NCBI RefSeq assembly: GCF_004027225.2
Contig: NC_044284.2
Location: 41,402,420 to 41,466,419, forward strand
Length of the DNA stretch: 64,000 nt
Direction of reading: 5' to 3'
Source: Strigops habroptila
Taxonomy: Eukaryota > Chordata > Aves > Psittaciformes > Psittacidae
Each line of letters starts with the position of its first letter. Position 1 is the stretch's first letter. Below are positions 1 through 13,300 of this stretch, in pieces. Under the pieces are notes generated by a model. The model was not told the DNA's origin. It ran no database searches and saw nothing but the letters and a program-made list of their open reading frames with translations. The position numbers and the translations under genes were made by a program.

Positions 1-280
1 GAGATGCTGAAAAGAAGCCCGTTTACTGTGTATGTGTAAATAACCTGGTAACTTGGGTTTTGGGCCAGTTTCAGCTAATGTTCACATCCAGAGCAGCTTT
101 GCACAGTAGACAGACCCAAGGATGTGGAGGGGTTTTGTTTGTTGGGGTATTTTGTAATTAAGAACTGTAAAATAACCAGGGTGCTCCCTGTGTACACCAG
201 TGTAAATATCTTTGGTAACTGAAATGTACTTTAAGAGAACAAAATCTGTAAATAAACTGATTTATAAATTAATCTTGTTT
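1..280 (+). other. CEP350: Putative 3' UTR end of upstream + strand gene (probably CEP350)
   Basis: AT-rich non-coding sequence ends with a polyadenylation signal AATAAA at 251-256, and T/GT-rich bases follow within 40 bases, as at a cleavage site. No long reading frame is present. The CEP350 name rests only on gene order: in human 1q25 the + strand neighbour upstream of QSOX1-LHX4-ACBD6 is CEP350. The sequence itself does not identify the gene. Confidence 0.4.
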
Positions 281-289
281 CCTGGTTCT

Positions 290-3200
290 TTATAAAATGG
301 AGCTTTATAATTACCCAAATGGTTGCTAATTCTGAATGTATCCTGGAGATTCGTCTCTTGTATGTTCCCCTTTCTGTCTGATGCCATACTTGGGATGCTA
401 ATCACAGTCCACAAAATCCCATTAGAGTTGCCTTAATTATAATTCATAACGTTATTAGATATTTCCTTATTTTTAAAGCCGAATGTTGATAGAAGCAAAA
501 CCAGAAAACAGCATTGTGTAATTGTTGGAGTGTGCTGCATGATCTCTGTGAGTAAAATTGCTCCTTGCACATATTTATTTAAAACAGGCTTTTAAAACTC
601 AAGGTTTAAAACACTGGGAGGAAGCTATTTTTATGCTAAACAACCATCTTAGAATTAAATTCTTCAGAGCCTTGATCTTATTTTGGATCCCTCGGTTAGG
701 CTCCTAAATTGTTACAGCTCTACAGAGCTGCTGTTACCAGCACCTATCACTTCCTCACTGAGGGGGCAAATGTTGCTCCTTGGAAACTTTATGTATTGGT
801 GGAACTTTGCTAAATCTTTGCTGTTTTCTTTCCAGAAAAACTAACAAACAACAACAAAACCAAAACAAAACAAAAAAAAAACCAACAATGCTTTAACATG
901 TGAAAGGTCACAGAGCTCTCTAAGAAGACAGCTGAACACTTCCAGTGCCAAACCAGAGGCGTGCAGGCACATGGCGAGCAAGGGGCAGTATGAAATGTGT
1001 ATGGCCAGTGTGTTTATTAAGCCTCCTCAGTGCCTACAGCTGCTACTGCTCCTGTACTTCAGGTGCGTTTTGGTGCAATTTATTAACGTACAGCCCAGCA
1101 GAAAAGGCTTTGCTTTCCATTTACTACAGACATTTACAAAACCCAGTGTTGATCTTTCCAGCTTTGCTGGAAAAAGCACACTGCTTTCCAACTGTGTGGC
1201 AGTCTTCTCCTCACCACTCTTCTCTACCTGGGCAAGACATATGCGTTAAATGGCAGGGAGACAAAACCACTGCAAAGGCATTACTCTGCTGAGCAGTTAT
1301 TTGCTTTTTCCTTTTCCTTAAGAGAGGTACCTCATCCTGGAGGAGGACTTGCTGCACTCTGACTTCCATTATGGAAGGAGCTTTGCTGCAGTCCTGTGGT
1401 GCCAGTAGGAGTAATCCTCGGCAGTGTGCAGGGAACACCATCCGCAGCCTTCGTACAGCGAAGGACATCACAGTCCTCTGAGCTCTGGGGTTGAACCAGC
1501 CAAAGCGCAGCAGGTGGGTTGTTTGATGTCCAAAGTGCTGAGACAAAGTGGTGCTGCAGGTTCTGTGCTCTCATTACCGAGCAGCAGGGAAGCATCTGTG
1601 TCGCTGCTTTTCCCACCCTGTAGTGATTTTGCTCCATGAGTCCTCATTTTCAGACACTGATCCACTTGCAGCCATCAGCATCCATCCCTGGAAGTGGCTT
1701 AGAGTGCATTTCACATTGAGGAGAAAAAAAAAAATTGATCTGTGCTCTCTGTGCAAAAAGCTAAAGAACTGGCTTCCCTTTAAAATGGCTCAAGTGGTGG
1801 GAATGCTGCCAAGGCACTGCTACTGCTGTCCTTGCTCAGGATGCCCAGTAATCTGCTCGATGAAGGCCCTTAACTTCCTCATTTGAAAGTCTACATTGCT
1901 TTACTTGGGCACCGACTTTCTACAGTGGTGTTTGTGCAACTCTTCCCAGAACCCTTGGAGTGCAGCTGCCTTCAACAACCATTTCACCCATTGGCTGGTG
2001 AAACTCCTGGGTTAGGCAATGGCAGGCAGCCGCCTTCCTGATGGCACACTGGATTGAGTGCGGCTGTTTTGGTGCCTCCCTTCCCGATGCCACCCGCTCC
2101 CAGGTGCCTCCCCGGGGAGGTGGTGCCAGCTGCAGCCATCCCACGTCCTAAAACACCCAGCACAGCAGTGGAGCACTTGAAATGTTGACTCTGCTCCGGA
2201 CGTCACTGCGCCCTGCCTAGCACAAGGGCTTCTGCAATGTCCGGGCTCTCATTAACACAGCCTTTAGAAGAAAAGGAGCTGGTGGGGAGCTGCTGAATGC
2301 CAGCAGCTCTCTTCATCACACAGGAAGGACAGGAGGGGGGTTGCTGGGCCGCTGGCACGCAGCCTGGAGCACGGGCCATTGGCAGGCAGGAATGCAGATG
2401 AGATATAATGAAGTTTGAAAGCTTAGGACACTCTCTGGGATGTGGGTCCTGTGGGGGAGGGAAAGACACCCTGTGAGGTCTGGAAACCAGAGCAAACAAA
2501 ACCCATGGCCCCAGCCCTTTACTTTCCTGCCTCCTCCTGAATAAGGTGCTGAAGAAATTCGGGGAAAAAGAGGAGAATAGAGCTGTCAAGGGGCAGCACT
2601 TCAGGAGGGTGAGGGTTGGGCAGGAGCATAGCAGGGCATAGCAGGCACACTTAGGGTGAAAATGCCTTCTTTTGCCTGCTGAGTATGCTGCGAGAGGATG
2701 GCTTGGAGCAGGTCTGGTTGGTTCCTGCTCTGTTTCTCTTGGCCCCAGTTTTCCAGCCCTTTATTGCAGCTGTGGAAGATCTGCCATGTCCCTTGGGCTG
2801 CATTCCCTCCACAGTGTTGGTTTCCGGTGGCTTCCTTTTGCAGGCTGGCTTGTCTGTCACTGCCCTGTGAAATCTAGGCTGACTCAAAGCAGGGGTTTAT
2901 CTGTGAGTTTGTTGGAGGTGGAATTAACACTAGTTCTGGGGGTGTCCCTCAGAGATTTTTTTCTTTTATTCCAGCAAAATAAAGGAGGCTGCAGGGGATC
3001 CTGCCCTTCATGTTTGGCTTGAGGAGCTCAGCAAGGAGCCTTGTCCTGTGTCCGTGACCTGCTGCGTTGCTCTGCAGAGGTGATGGAGGAGCCAGTGCTG
3101 CTCAGTGAAACTGTGATTGAGCACACCAGTCCTTGATAGGTGAGACCTTGCTTATGTTGCAGGACTACTGCCACATCAAGAGAGGAGTGCTCCAGTGTCA

Positions 3201-6200
3201 TCTGTGTGGTATTCTCAGTTTCATGCGCTGCAATTAAACCACCTGCCAAATAATGATGTGGCAAATCTGGGTGGTGTGGCCTCCTCCGATCTGCTCCTGG
3301 AAGCTGGACAGATGAGCTGGAGAGGAAGACATCAGCTCTGTGCATCCTGGGTCATGGTGATGATTTATGACTTTAAATAGATCTTAAATTTGCAGGTAAA
3401 ACATTTCCTACCCAGACATACCAAAGAGAGCATCAGTTCCTCCCAGTCCCCCCAGGTCCCTGTGCAAAGAGCAAGCGCGGTGTTGCTGCCATCCTTTTGG
3501 GCAGGGATGAATCAGCAGAGGGTGAATAGCAGAAAAGGGCTGGTACTGCTGAAGTCTCTCTGCAGACACAAACTACGTGAACATATTCATCACACCTTGA
3601 GAATGCACCCCAGATTTTCTTTTACACCTATTGTTATTACAGGCTGGTTGGGCTTGAAAGGTAGAAATCCACTGATTCCAACCCAGCTTGTCTCACGTAG
3701 TTGGCAATTCCCAGCTACCACTGAGGGCTACAAGGGTCTTTCCTGGTCTTCGCAGGTGTGAGCACAGCAGAGCCAATGCAGGGTGTGGGAAGCAGTCAGG
3801 GTTCATATTCCCTCTGTGCGCTATTCCCTGTCTCGGCAAAGCCATGGAAGCTGACAGCTTTATTGCACAGGCATTACCAAAGGTCTTGTCTGAAGCTGCG
3901 TCTCAGTGGAGGTGTGACTGGCGCCACCAGTGGAAAAGTGCCACTGGATTGGAGTGTCCCAGCTGACTTCGGCTGGCTGGGAAGTGGAGGTGGCACAATT
4001 TTCAGTTGCTCTCTGAGGCTGTTTGGTGATGCTAACTGGGGAAATGAGGCTTTTTGTTCTATTTAGAGAAGGGCCACGCTTTAAGTGGTGCTGTGGTCCA
4101 GATCGGAGAGAGCTTCACTGAATTCATCAGCCCCACCTTGTGAAGGCTGGAGAGAGAGGAAAACTGCCGAGCCTCCTTTGCAACTGGTATTTCCGAGGTG
4201 CTCACAGGGGAGTCAGATGCAAACTTCTCTAAATGGCCTCCAAAATGCCAGGGCCGGGTGACGGGGTTGCCATGATTGTATCATGAGTCTTGCATTGGTT
4301 GCATGTTTTTCTTGGAGTCAGTTCCTGGAATCACACAATTAGGTAGGAACGTGTTCTTTAATTCTCAAGGAAGAAAGTCCATTTCAGAATCTCCCTATTC
4401 CTGAACCTTCACAACTAAAGGGAGCTGAGAAGGTTCTAGGTCGGCTTACCTGGCCATTTTGAGCTATTGGTGTGTTGCAGCCAGATTCATGCTTTTAAAA
4501 AGGGACAGTAAAAACCTTTCTCCATTTTCTGAAGCATAGTCATTTCCAGCACTTCAAGGGCTGAAAACACAAAAACCCATCTGCTCTTCCCTCGTTTTCT
4601 CTCTAACCCAGCACAGGCAACCAGAGTAGCTCTTTGCATCTGTGAAAATGATTCATTTTGGGTGCACGAAACAAGTTCTGCAGGGTGTAAATGATTTTGG
4701 TGAGATCTTAGCAGCCTTTGAGGCTCTCAGCCTGTTTGTGTTGCCCACATCTCATTGACTTCAAGGAGATTCCTACTGGGTGCTAGTCTGGGAAAGGAGA
4801 CTTGGGAGCTGATGAGCTTAATGAACTAAAGCCACCACTTAGCTGCTGCACGGGGATGTGTGCAGCACAGGAACCTCCACAGTGGTCCTTAGCCCATGGC
4901 CTGGCTACAGAGGGGTGAAGCATGTCTCTTGCCAAAGTTAAGGATGCCAAGGCAGGTGCTGGAGGCTTTGCTGTGCAGTGCAGTTTACAACCTACGTGGT
5001 TTTCAAGGGGCCAGGAGAGCCTAAATCTGGGTTTTGGGGCTGGCTCATCAGCTGAGCATCTAGGGACATGCAGCACCCCTCCCCTGTGCTTTGCTGCCCG
5101 CAGGCTTTGCTAGCAGTGAGGAGATGCAAAGCATGAAAGGACAAAAAGTCAGGCAGCACTGGGAAGGCATTTAAATCCTCCCCAGACTTCTACTGCTGCT
5201 TCATTTTATTTTATTTTTTAATTAATCTTAGTTATTCTCAGATATACTTTAAACCGGTTGTTTTAAAATCTCTGGTTTATCTTCAGGTTTTCCATGCCCA
5301 TCCCCTCTCTCAAGGCGTTCTGCACTGAAAATCTGGCTCTTCCCAGTTTGAGGCAGAAGGAAAGCCTCATCTCTTGCTTTGCAGCAGGATTAGAAGGAAG
5401 AAAAGCTTTTTGGGCAAGTCCCTTCCTGGAAAGCCCCACGCCCTGCTGCTGAAGGAGGCTGTTCCCTGGGGAGTCGTGGAGACGGACATGCCAGCCTGGC
5501 AGCAGGGCTGTCAGCAGTACCTGCAGCCCCGGCTGTTCCCCGCGCAGTCGGAAGCAGGAGCATCCCCACCCCGGGGCTTCGGTGGATGAGCAATGGTATT
5601 GCTCACCTCAAAAGGAGCCGGAGCCTCCGGGGCTGTGCTCTTGACCATCTGCCTTCGGGTTAGATGCTGCTTTTGCATCTAAAAAAGGATTCAAGGAATT
5701 TGGGCTCCCCGGGAGGGAGGGAGGGGTGAGCTGGATGGGGAGGATGGCTGGCAATTACGCTGGTGCTGAGCACCTCCACCGTGATAATCTAATCAAGTTG
5801 ATGAACCCTTAGAATAAGGACTTTAGCTCAAGGTAAAATAACGGTGATGACATCCCTGAGTACAGGGAATTTTTTGTCTTTTAATCGCCAGCCAGATGAA
5901 GACAAGTTGTGGCAAGGTCTCTGGTGATAGCAAGGGACCACTTTCAGAGCAGCCCTGCATGGGCCGGGCTATGCGTCTCTCCCTTGGGTTTGGACAGCCA
6001 GGTCTGATAATCCCTTAAGCGTCTAATTACAGCTGGCAGGGCTGGAGCAAACCCTCTTCTGCCCCATTTCCGTCATCACGGACCTGCAGAAGATGCGTGG
6101 CAGCGGTCCCGTGAGGCTTGTGTCCAACAGGCTCTGACCCCACAGCCAGGCCATCTCGAGGATCGCTGTAGCTCCCCAGAGCCGTGCCCCGCGCGGAGGC

Positions 6201-6340
6201 CCCTACTCCTCGCTGCCACGGCAAGGCTTGGCTCTGGCAGGCTTGTTTTTCTAGCATGGCAAGTCCGCCTAAAACACTTAGGTGGGGCCCAGCATGGCTA
6301 ATGGCCTTTCTGGGGACAGAGCCAGCAACCAGCCCTCGGC
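290..6340. other. Intergenic region, no gene seen
   Basis: About 6 kb between the putative upstream 3' end and the QSOX1 CpG island. Only short, unrelated open frames occur on both strands, and none resembles a known protein. An A/C-rich simple tract lies at about 836-890. An AT-richer island at about 5,750-5,890, with several TAAT/ATTA-like motifs, stands out from the GC-rich surroundings and could be regulatory. Confidence 0.5.
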
Positions 6341-7380
6341 AGCGATGGGCACCGTGGGGCCGGGGCCCCCTGCCCTGAGGGGTGGGGCGGGAGCGGAGGG
6401 ATGGGTGCCGGGGCCGTGTCCACCTGTCAGCGCCCAGCTCTGCCCGGAGGCGCTGGGCAACGGGCACCTTACGTAAGGGAGCCGGTGACGCGGGTGCGTG
6501 CGTGAGCAATGGCACAGACAGGCTGCTGGGAGGCGGTGGCCGGACACGGGGCTGCCCGCCATGAAGGGCTGCTTTTTTGGGGGTGGAGGAACTGGATTTT
6601 GGAGCCTCCTTGGGTATCCTTGCTGCTCATGCCTCACAGGGGTGGGGTGAGGGCAGCGGGGTCTCCGGGGTCCCCATCCTCTGCGGTGTCCCGGCAGGAG
6701 CTGCCCGGTGACTCTGGCTGATGTCGGGGTGCCAGACCAGGGCGCTGCCCTGGGGCTGGTGGCTCCCCTCAGGGAGGACCCTGATGGCGGCACCGGCGGT
6801 TTTGGGCCTGAATCAGCCGCCTTCACTTTTGCTCGCTGTATCACCATGTGGTGCTCCCCGGCCCCTCGCAGCTGCCCCGGCCCCGCCCGCGGCGCTGGGG
6901 GGTGTCCGAAGCTCCCCCCATGGCGCTGGGAGCGGGAGGGGCGCTACGGGCCGCGCCGCTGCGGGCCCAACAGGGGGCGCCGCGGGGCCCCCCCGGCCCC
7001 GCCCCTGCCCCACCCCAGCGGGCGGAGCGCGCGGCGGCCCTAAAGGCGGCGGGCGGCGGCGCGCGGCCTGGCGGGCGATGTGGCGGCGGCGGCGGCGGGC
7101 GCGGGGCGGCGGCGGGGGGCGGTGGTGGCCGGCGGCCCTTGCGGTGCTGGCGCTGTCGGTGCCCGCGGCGCGGCCCCGCGAGCTGTACTCGGCCGCTGAC
7201 CCTCTGGAGCTGCTTGGGGCGGAGGCGGAGGGGCGGCTCCTGGGCTCCCCCAGCGCCTGGGCCGTCGAGTTCTTCGCCTCCTGGTGCGGGCACTGCATCC
7301 ACTTCGCGCCCACATGGAAGGCCCTGGCTCACGACCTTCGCGGTGAGTCCCCGGCCCGGCTGACCCGCTTCCCCGCCCCC
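6340..7380 (+). promoter_or_regulatory. QSOX1: QSOX1 CpG island / promoter region
   Basis: GC and CpG density rises sharply from about 6,340 and peaks at 6,840-7,200 around the QSOX1 start codon, continuing into exon 1. I see no TATA box at a convincing distance, which fits a CpG-island promoter with dispersed start sites. The exact transcription start cannot be placed from sequence. The frame containing the start codon stays open far upstream only because the DNA is so GC-rich. Confidence 0.65.
7078..7342 (+). CDS. QSOX1: QSOX1 coding exon 1
   Basis: Residues 1-88 plus one base. It encodes an Arg-rich then Gly-rich N-terminus, the signal peptide core and the start of the thioredoxin domain, including FFASWCGHC with the redox pair C70/C73. 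The donor is GTGAGT. Confidence 0.93.
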
Positions 7381-10300
7381 CTGCCTGCCGATCCTATCAG
7401 CACCCCCAAACCCTCGCTGTGTCCTTGACCTTGTTTTCCCCCCTTGTATTCCTGTCTTTGGCTTTTCTCATCAGCACCCCATTTAATTCTCTGTGCCTTT
7501 GTCCCTGTGTCCTCATCAGCACCCTTAAATACTCCCTGCATCCTTGTCTATTCTCCTGTCAGCATCTTTAAATACTCCGTGTGCCTCTGCCGCCCTATCA
7601 GCACTCCTAATCCTTCCTGTGTCCTTGTCCGTCATGCTGCTCTCCATCAGGACTCTTCAGTCCTCCCTGCATCCCTGGCCCTGCCTACTCGGCCCCATCA
7701 GCACCCCTGCATCCCTTCTGCACCCTCCCTATCAGTATTCCCCTCTCTCCTCTGCCTTCTCCTCTGTCAGCACCCTTAAATCCCACCGCATCTCTTGCCC
7801 AGCCTCCCTGGAGTGTCGGCCTGGGGGAAGGCCTAGGGCCCCCCATGATGCTTAGGCCTCTCCTGCAATGGCTAGTCCTGGCTTAGCAGCATCTCTGGAG
7901 CCCCCTTTAGCTGGGAGAAGCTTAGGCTGAGCCTGCCCCAGGCAGGACCCCAGCATAGGGGTCCTGCTGACTGCCCAGACCCTCCCTCAGCCCTGCTCCT
8001 CCCCGGTGCCTGCAGGGAGAGGCTGGCAGGGCACTGGGGCCGGGCACTGATCCCGGCTGGTTAGTTCCCAGCTTTGACCTTGATACCTTGCCTGGCTGAT
8101 GCCCAGCACCGCTTGGGAACCCACACACCCAGTGCTGGGCCCCTGGCCCCAGTGGGGCTTATCCTGCCTTCCCCGGCGTCCTGGGGCGCGCACGGCTGCT
8201 CTCTGTTATTGCGCTAATTGATACAGCGCAGTTGCTGCTGGGTGAGTCAGGGCACCGGCCAGGGCAGGTGTCCTGTCCCTCCAAGGGGATGCCATCCCTC
8301 CCTGGGGATGCCGTCAGCACTTCCCAACGGGGCAGGATGTGAGGAATGGGGTGCGTGCCCAGGCCCCCTGGGGGAATGCTGGCTCTTCTGGCCTCTCTCC
8401 AAAATGGGATTCCTCCAGGGCTCCTGCAGATGGGGTGCTCTTGAAGGCAGGGCAGGGAAGCCACCCCTGTGCCGCTTGCCATCCTTACTGCCGTTCCCAT
8501 GGGTGGATTTTCGCAGGCGTGGGCTGGCCAGGGAGGAGGCCGAGGTAATCCACAGGCCTCATGTGCAGATGAGTCCAGGAGTCTGTCTTGTTCCCTGCAG
8601 CAGGGCTTGGCACCGGCCCTCCTGTACTGCTGGTGCTGGGGCAGTGGGAAGCAGCTCACCTGCTCTGTCACCTGTGACAAAGGACAGTCCCAGTGGGTCT
8701 TCACCTTCAGCAGGCTCTCGCCTAGGGTGACATGGGCTCCATCTGTGTGCTGGCGCCATGTCCCTCCCCATCCCGCTCAAAGGAGGGGCTGAGCATTCTC
8801 CAGCTTGTATCTTTTATGCTAAAAAGAAGCCATTTCAGTGCTTTTGTCTCCATTTTGGTGCTGGTTTTTAGAGCCTGCTGCTTGAAATGCCTCTGTGCCC
8901 TCTTTTCTTCATCTCTGTTTTACTCCAGTGACCTGTTGGTCCTCCCCAGGCAGGTGCTGATGGAAAGTCATGGAGGGGGAGCAGATACTCAGCAACTGGT
9001 TTTGGGTTGTTCGCTTGTGGTTATCAGCCGTACCCTTGGGGTGAGATGAGCTGAAGCCCGTGTTCCCTGCTCTCCCCCAGTGGTGGTTAGCCATCCCGCC
9101 CCTTCTTCTCCCAGTGGCCTCTTCCCGCTGTGGCAGAGGCTGGGCAGGCAGAACAAGACGGGCAGGCAGCCGCGGGCAGAGCTGCCTTCACTCTGGCGCC
9201 GCTGAGGGCAGGGCATGCAAAGCCTGGTCCCGCCTCGCACAGCTTCCCCTGCGCTCCTGCTGCCCGAAAAGTAGGGCACCAAGCTTTAGCTCGGGCATGG
9301 CCTTGGGTATTTGGGGCTTGGAAGCCATCAGTTTCCTGTGAGGGGCGAGCAATGACTTTGGGGCACAGAGGAACCATGCCTCTGGCGCAGCAGGAGATCC
9401 CTGCCATCTCTGCAGCAGCTGTGGGGAGCAGGGCAGTTTTGGGGACCTAGAGGGGCTGATCTGTGCTGACTGCATCCTTTGTCCTCGCAGAGTGGAGGCC
9501 TGCAGTGGTGCTGGCAGCCATCGACTGTGCCGATGAAGCTAACCAGCAAGTGTGCGCTGATTTTGGGATAACTGGCTTCCCCACACTGAAGGTAAGGGCT
9601 GTGTGCACCAGGACTTGCCTGGTTTCACTGTACTTTGCCTTTCACTCTGTCCTTCTCTTGCTCAATCACGTTGACAGCATTATTGCACCAAAACATTCCA
9701 TTTGGGGCTTTGCAGGCTGGAGCTGCTTCACCCTTCCTCAAAACAGAGCTGCAGCCAGACTGCAGGCAGCGCAACTACTGGGTGATGTAGCAACAAGGAG
9801 GGGGAAAACCAAAATGCCTCTTTGTGGTGAAATGTAGAGGCTGTACCTCTCCTAGCATAGGGTGGTGTCTGAAACCTGAATTGGAACCGCCTGGGAAAGG
9901 CTGCTGGAGGGCAGAGAGCAGTTGCAGGCACAGGTTTTGAAGGAGGGTGCAGGGATGCTGCAGGAGGCTGCACAGAGCTCTCCTGGGAGCCTGCTGCGGT
10001 GGCTGGCGAGGTGCCATCCCTCCTGCTGGGCCCGTGCCTGGCTCCTTAGCTATGTCAGCGTGCCGTTTCACGGTCTTTCACACTGCAAACCGAGCCTTGC
10101 TCCAACACAAGCAATAAAGCTGAAGCGCTCCAGGTGCAGGCAGCAAAAGCTGGGATCGCCTTGATATGGAACAGGGGGAATACGGGTTTCATCAGGTGTG
10201 CCCTCAGTCCCGGCTTACAGGCTCAGCCCAAGGTGGGGTCAGGTTTGGTGGTTTGCCAGGCAGGTTGGCTTATGCCTTAGCCCTGCCCTGTGGTCTCAAA

Positions 10301-13300
10301 AAGCACCTGCTACCTGAGCACTTGCTGCCTCTGGGACATTGACAGAACATCTCCCAGGGCGGGGAGGTGTGCTCATGTGGCAGTGCCAATAAGTCACTTG
10401 CTTTGCATCCCCTGGCCCCACCAAACACCTTTTGCAAACAGCCAGTGCTCCCAGCCCAGCCTGCAAAGCAAACACTGGTCTGATGCAACCTGGTTTCACT
10501 GCTCTGGCTGTACTGCAAGCACTGGCACCACTGAGGCAGGTCAGAAGTGGGGAAAAAAAAACCCTCCTTCTCTTGGTTTATGAGAGCTCTGGAGCGGGGA
10601 GATGCTGGATTGCAGGACCAGGCTGCCTCCCTGGGACCCCTGGAGACACCTGCGTTGCTGCCTGCCAGCGCTCAGCCCTTGGCTGGATGTGTCTCCCAGC
10701 CCATGCCTGCATCCTTCCCCTCCGGGCATGCCCTGCAAGATGGGGACACAGCTAGGAGCTGCCTCTGCAGTGGCTCATGTCGGTCAGCATGCTATAATGT
10801 TGTTGGGAAACTGAGGCAGAGCCAGTGAGGGGGGAGCCTCTGCCTGCTGGGTGGCACTGCCTCCTTGTCCCACTCCACACTCTCACTCCAATTTCCCGTT
10901 GTGGGTTTTTTTTCTCACTCAGTTCTTCAGAGCTTTTAGCAAGAAAGCAGAGGACGGGATAAGGATTACCAGTGAGTATTCAGAGCCAAGTTTTTGGGGT
11001 TTATTTTGTTTAGTTTTTTCCCTGGGTGCAAGTGGCTCTGCTGCCCACACCCCCATGCATTGGGACCTTAGGGAGCCTGGGGCGCAGCTGAGAGCAGCTC
11101 CCTCAGCTCAGCCCCTGGCACCAGCTTCCCCACGACTGACGCCTTGACGTCCTGTCCCGCTGCAGATCCCAGTGCCACCGTCGAGGACCTGCGCCATGCC
11201 ATCATCACCAACCTTGAGCAGAGCCAGGATGCCTGGCCACCCGCCTGTCCTCCACTGGAGCCAGCGAGGTAGGGGTGGTGTGGTGGGGAATGGCCGTGAC
11301 GGCCTCTGTCCCATGGAGAGCAGGTTTTGGGGAAAATCCTGAGCCAAAAATGATCACGGAGCAGCCGCTGCATCACCCACATCCCAGGGAGGTGTAGAGG
11401 ACCTGGCCAGGCTAGAGCCACTTATGTAGCCCAGATGAGATGGGCCTTAATTACAGCAAGCAGTGCCTGGGCCAGGGACATGGCAGTGCTCTGCCATGCT
11501 GAGTGAGACTGCTGCCATTAGCAGCTTTTTCCTGTCCCAAAAAAGAGTTTTCTTGGTTCAGTACAAATTTGTTGGGATCTGCAGTCTTTACTGGTTGCTC
11601 CACTGTCCCAGGAGGAGCATTTGGCTTTCCCAAAGCGATAGTCAAGCTGGGCACGTGCCTCTGTGTCCTAGCCAAAAAAAACAATAGTCCTGGTTCCAAG
11701 TTCATTGTTGTTTTATTTCCCTGGGTGAGTGTGCAGCTCCCTCCTGCCCTGCCATGCCCTGCCCTGCCTGTGCTTTGTTTGGCTGACCCCAGTGGGTTTT
11801 CGCAAAGCCTGTGAACCAGAGCAGATAATTGGGCTGGAATTTTAGTGGGAAAGAGTTGCCCGCTTGGTGGGGCTGAACCTGCACCAGCATCCCCTGCCAA
11901 AGCCTAGCTCCTTTCAGGTAGGAGGGCAGCGCATCCAGCTGATGCCCAGGACCTGCTGCCATCCTCTTCTCTCTTGCAGTGTGGAGGAGGTTCGCACCTT
12001 CTTCCAGAGGAACAAGGACCAGTACTTGGCGCTTATATTTGAGAAGAGCAACTCCTTCGTAGGCAGAGAGGTGGGTACAGCTGCATTTATCCCCCATTTC
12101 TCTTGAAGCCTGGGTGCCTTTGACAGGGAAGTCCTCATGTGGCAGCCTCCCCAGTTGCCTTGCATGCTGCCTTGCTGGTGCAATGTCTTATACAGGGTTC
12201 TAAATAGCCCTGCTGCATCCCCAGTGGGCTGCAGGATGCTGCTGTCCCCCCATCTGACCCAGGGGCTGCTGCTTGCAGGTGGCACTGGACATGCTGCAGT
12301 ACGAGAATGTGGCAGTGAGGAGGGTGCTGAGCAGCGAGGAGGAGCTTGTGGAGAAGTTCGGCGTCACCACCTTCCCCTCTGCCTACCTGCTCCTCCGCAA
12401 CGGCTCCTTCTCCCGCCTGCCCGTGTGAGTGCAGAACACAGGGGGTGGGTTTGGGGACCCTGGTGAGGGGGCTCCTCCATAACTGTGGGAAGGTTCATTA
12501 AGAAGGAGACAGTGGCTGGGTCTGGCAGGCTTGCAGGGAGCCGGGGGCTGCTGGTGGACACTGAGTGGGGCTGCCAGCCCTGCCTGGAGCTGGCAGAAGG
12601 GCAAATGGCTTGTGTCTGAGCCATCCCTTCACCACATCTGCCTGGAGGTGGCTCAGCGCAGCTGCCTACCGCTCAGTTCTGCTCTGGGCTGCATGTCAGG
12701 ATACCCACTGCCAGCACACATGGAGTGTACAGGCCACCCCACACTCATTCCCCAGGTCAGAGTTGCCAGTCTGGCTAAGTGTGGGGTCTCCTTCACTTCC
12801 TTGTTGGGGCTAGGGGCTGTTTGGGAGGGAAGAGGGTCTTGCTCACAGCTTCTCCTTCCCTGCAGGCACATGGAGGCACGCTCCTTCTACACCTACTACC
12901 TGCGCACACTCTCAGGCATCACTCGTGGCTCCTACAAGCTGAACACAACCATCGCCATTTCCAACGAGACCAATGTATCCCAGCCAAAGCATGCTGACCG
13001 GTCAGACCCCTCCCTTCATCATTCTGGGGCGATGGGAGGCCAGGGCTGGTGCAAGGAGGAGGTGTCATGGCCATGGGTGGGCAACAGGGGGGGACTGTGC
13101 CTTTCTCCTGGGGAAAAAGAAAACAAATCGTGGCTGGGTTCCTGGGGTACTGATTAATGGGCTGATGGAGCATCGTGTCGCGCTGCCCTCCCCAGCTCCA
13201 AGGTGTACATGGCTGACTTGGAGTCCACGCTGCACTACTCGCTGCGGGTGGAGGCCACCCGTGCCGCCACACTGTCAGGAGCCCAGCTGGCCGCCTTCAA

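Noticed and set aside
1-60. Possible end of CEP350 coding sequence at the left edge.
   Set aside because: A short frame is open from base 1 to a TAA at 37-39, but too few codons are visible to recognise a protein.
6721-7077. In-frame upstream extension of QSOX1 exon 1.
   Set aside because: GC-rich promoter sequence without stops; the signal peptide and the family N-terminus start at 7,078.
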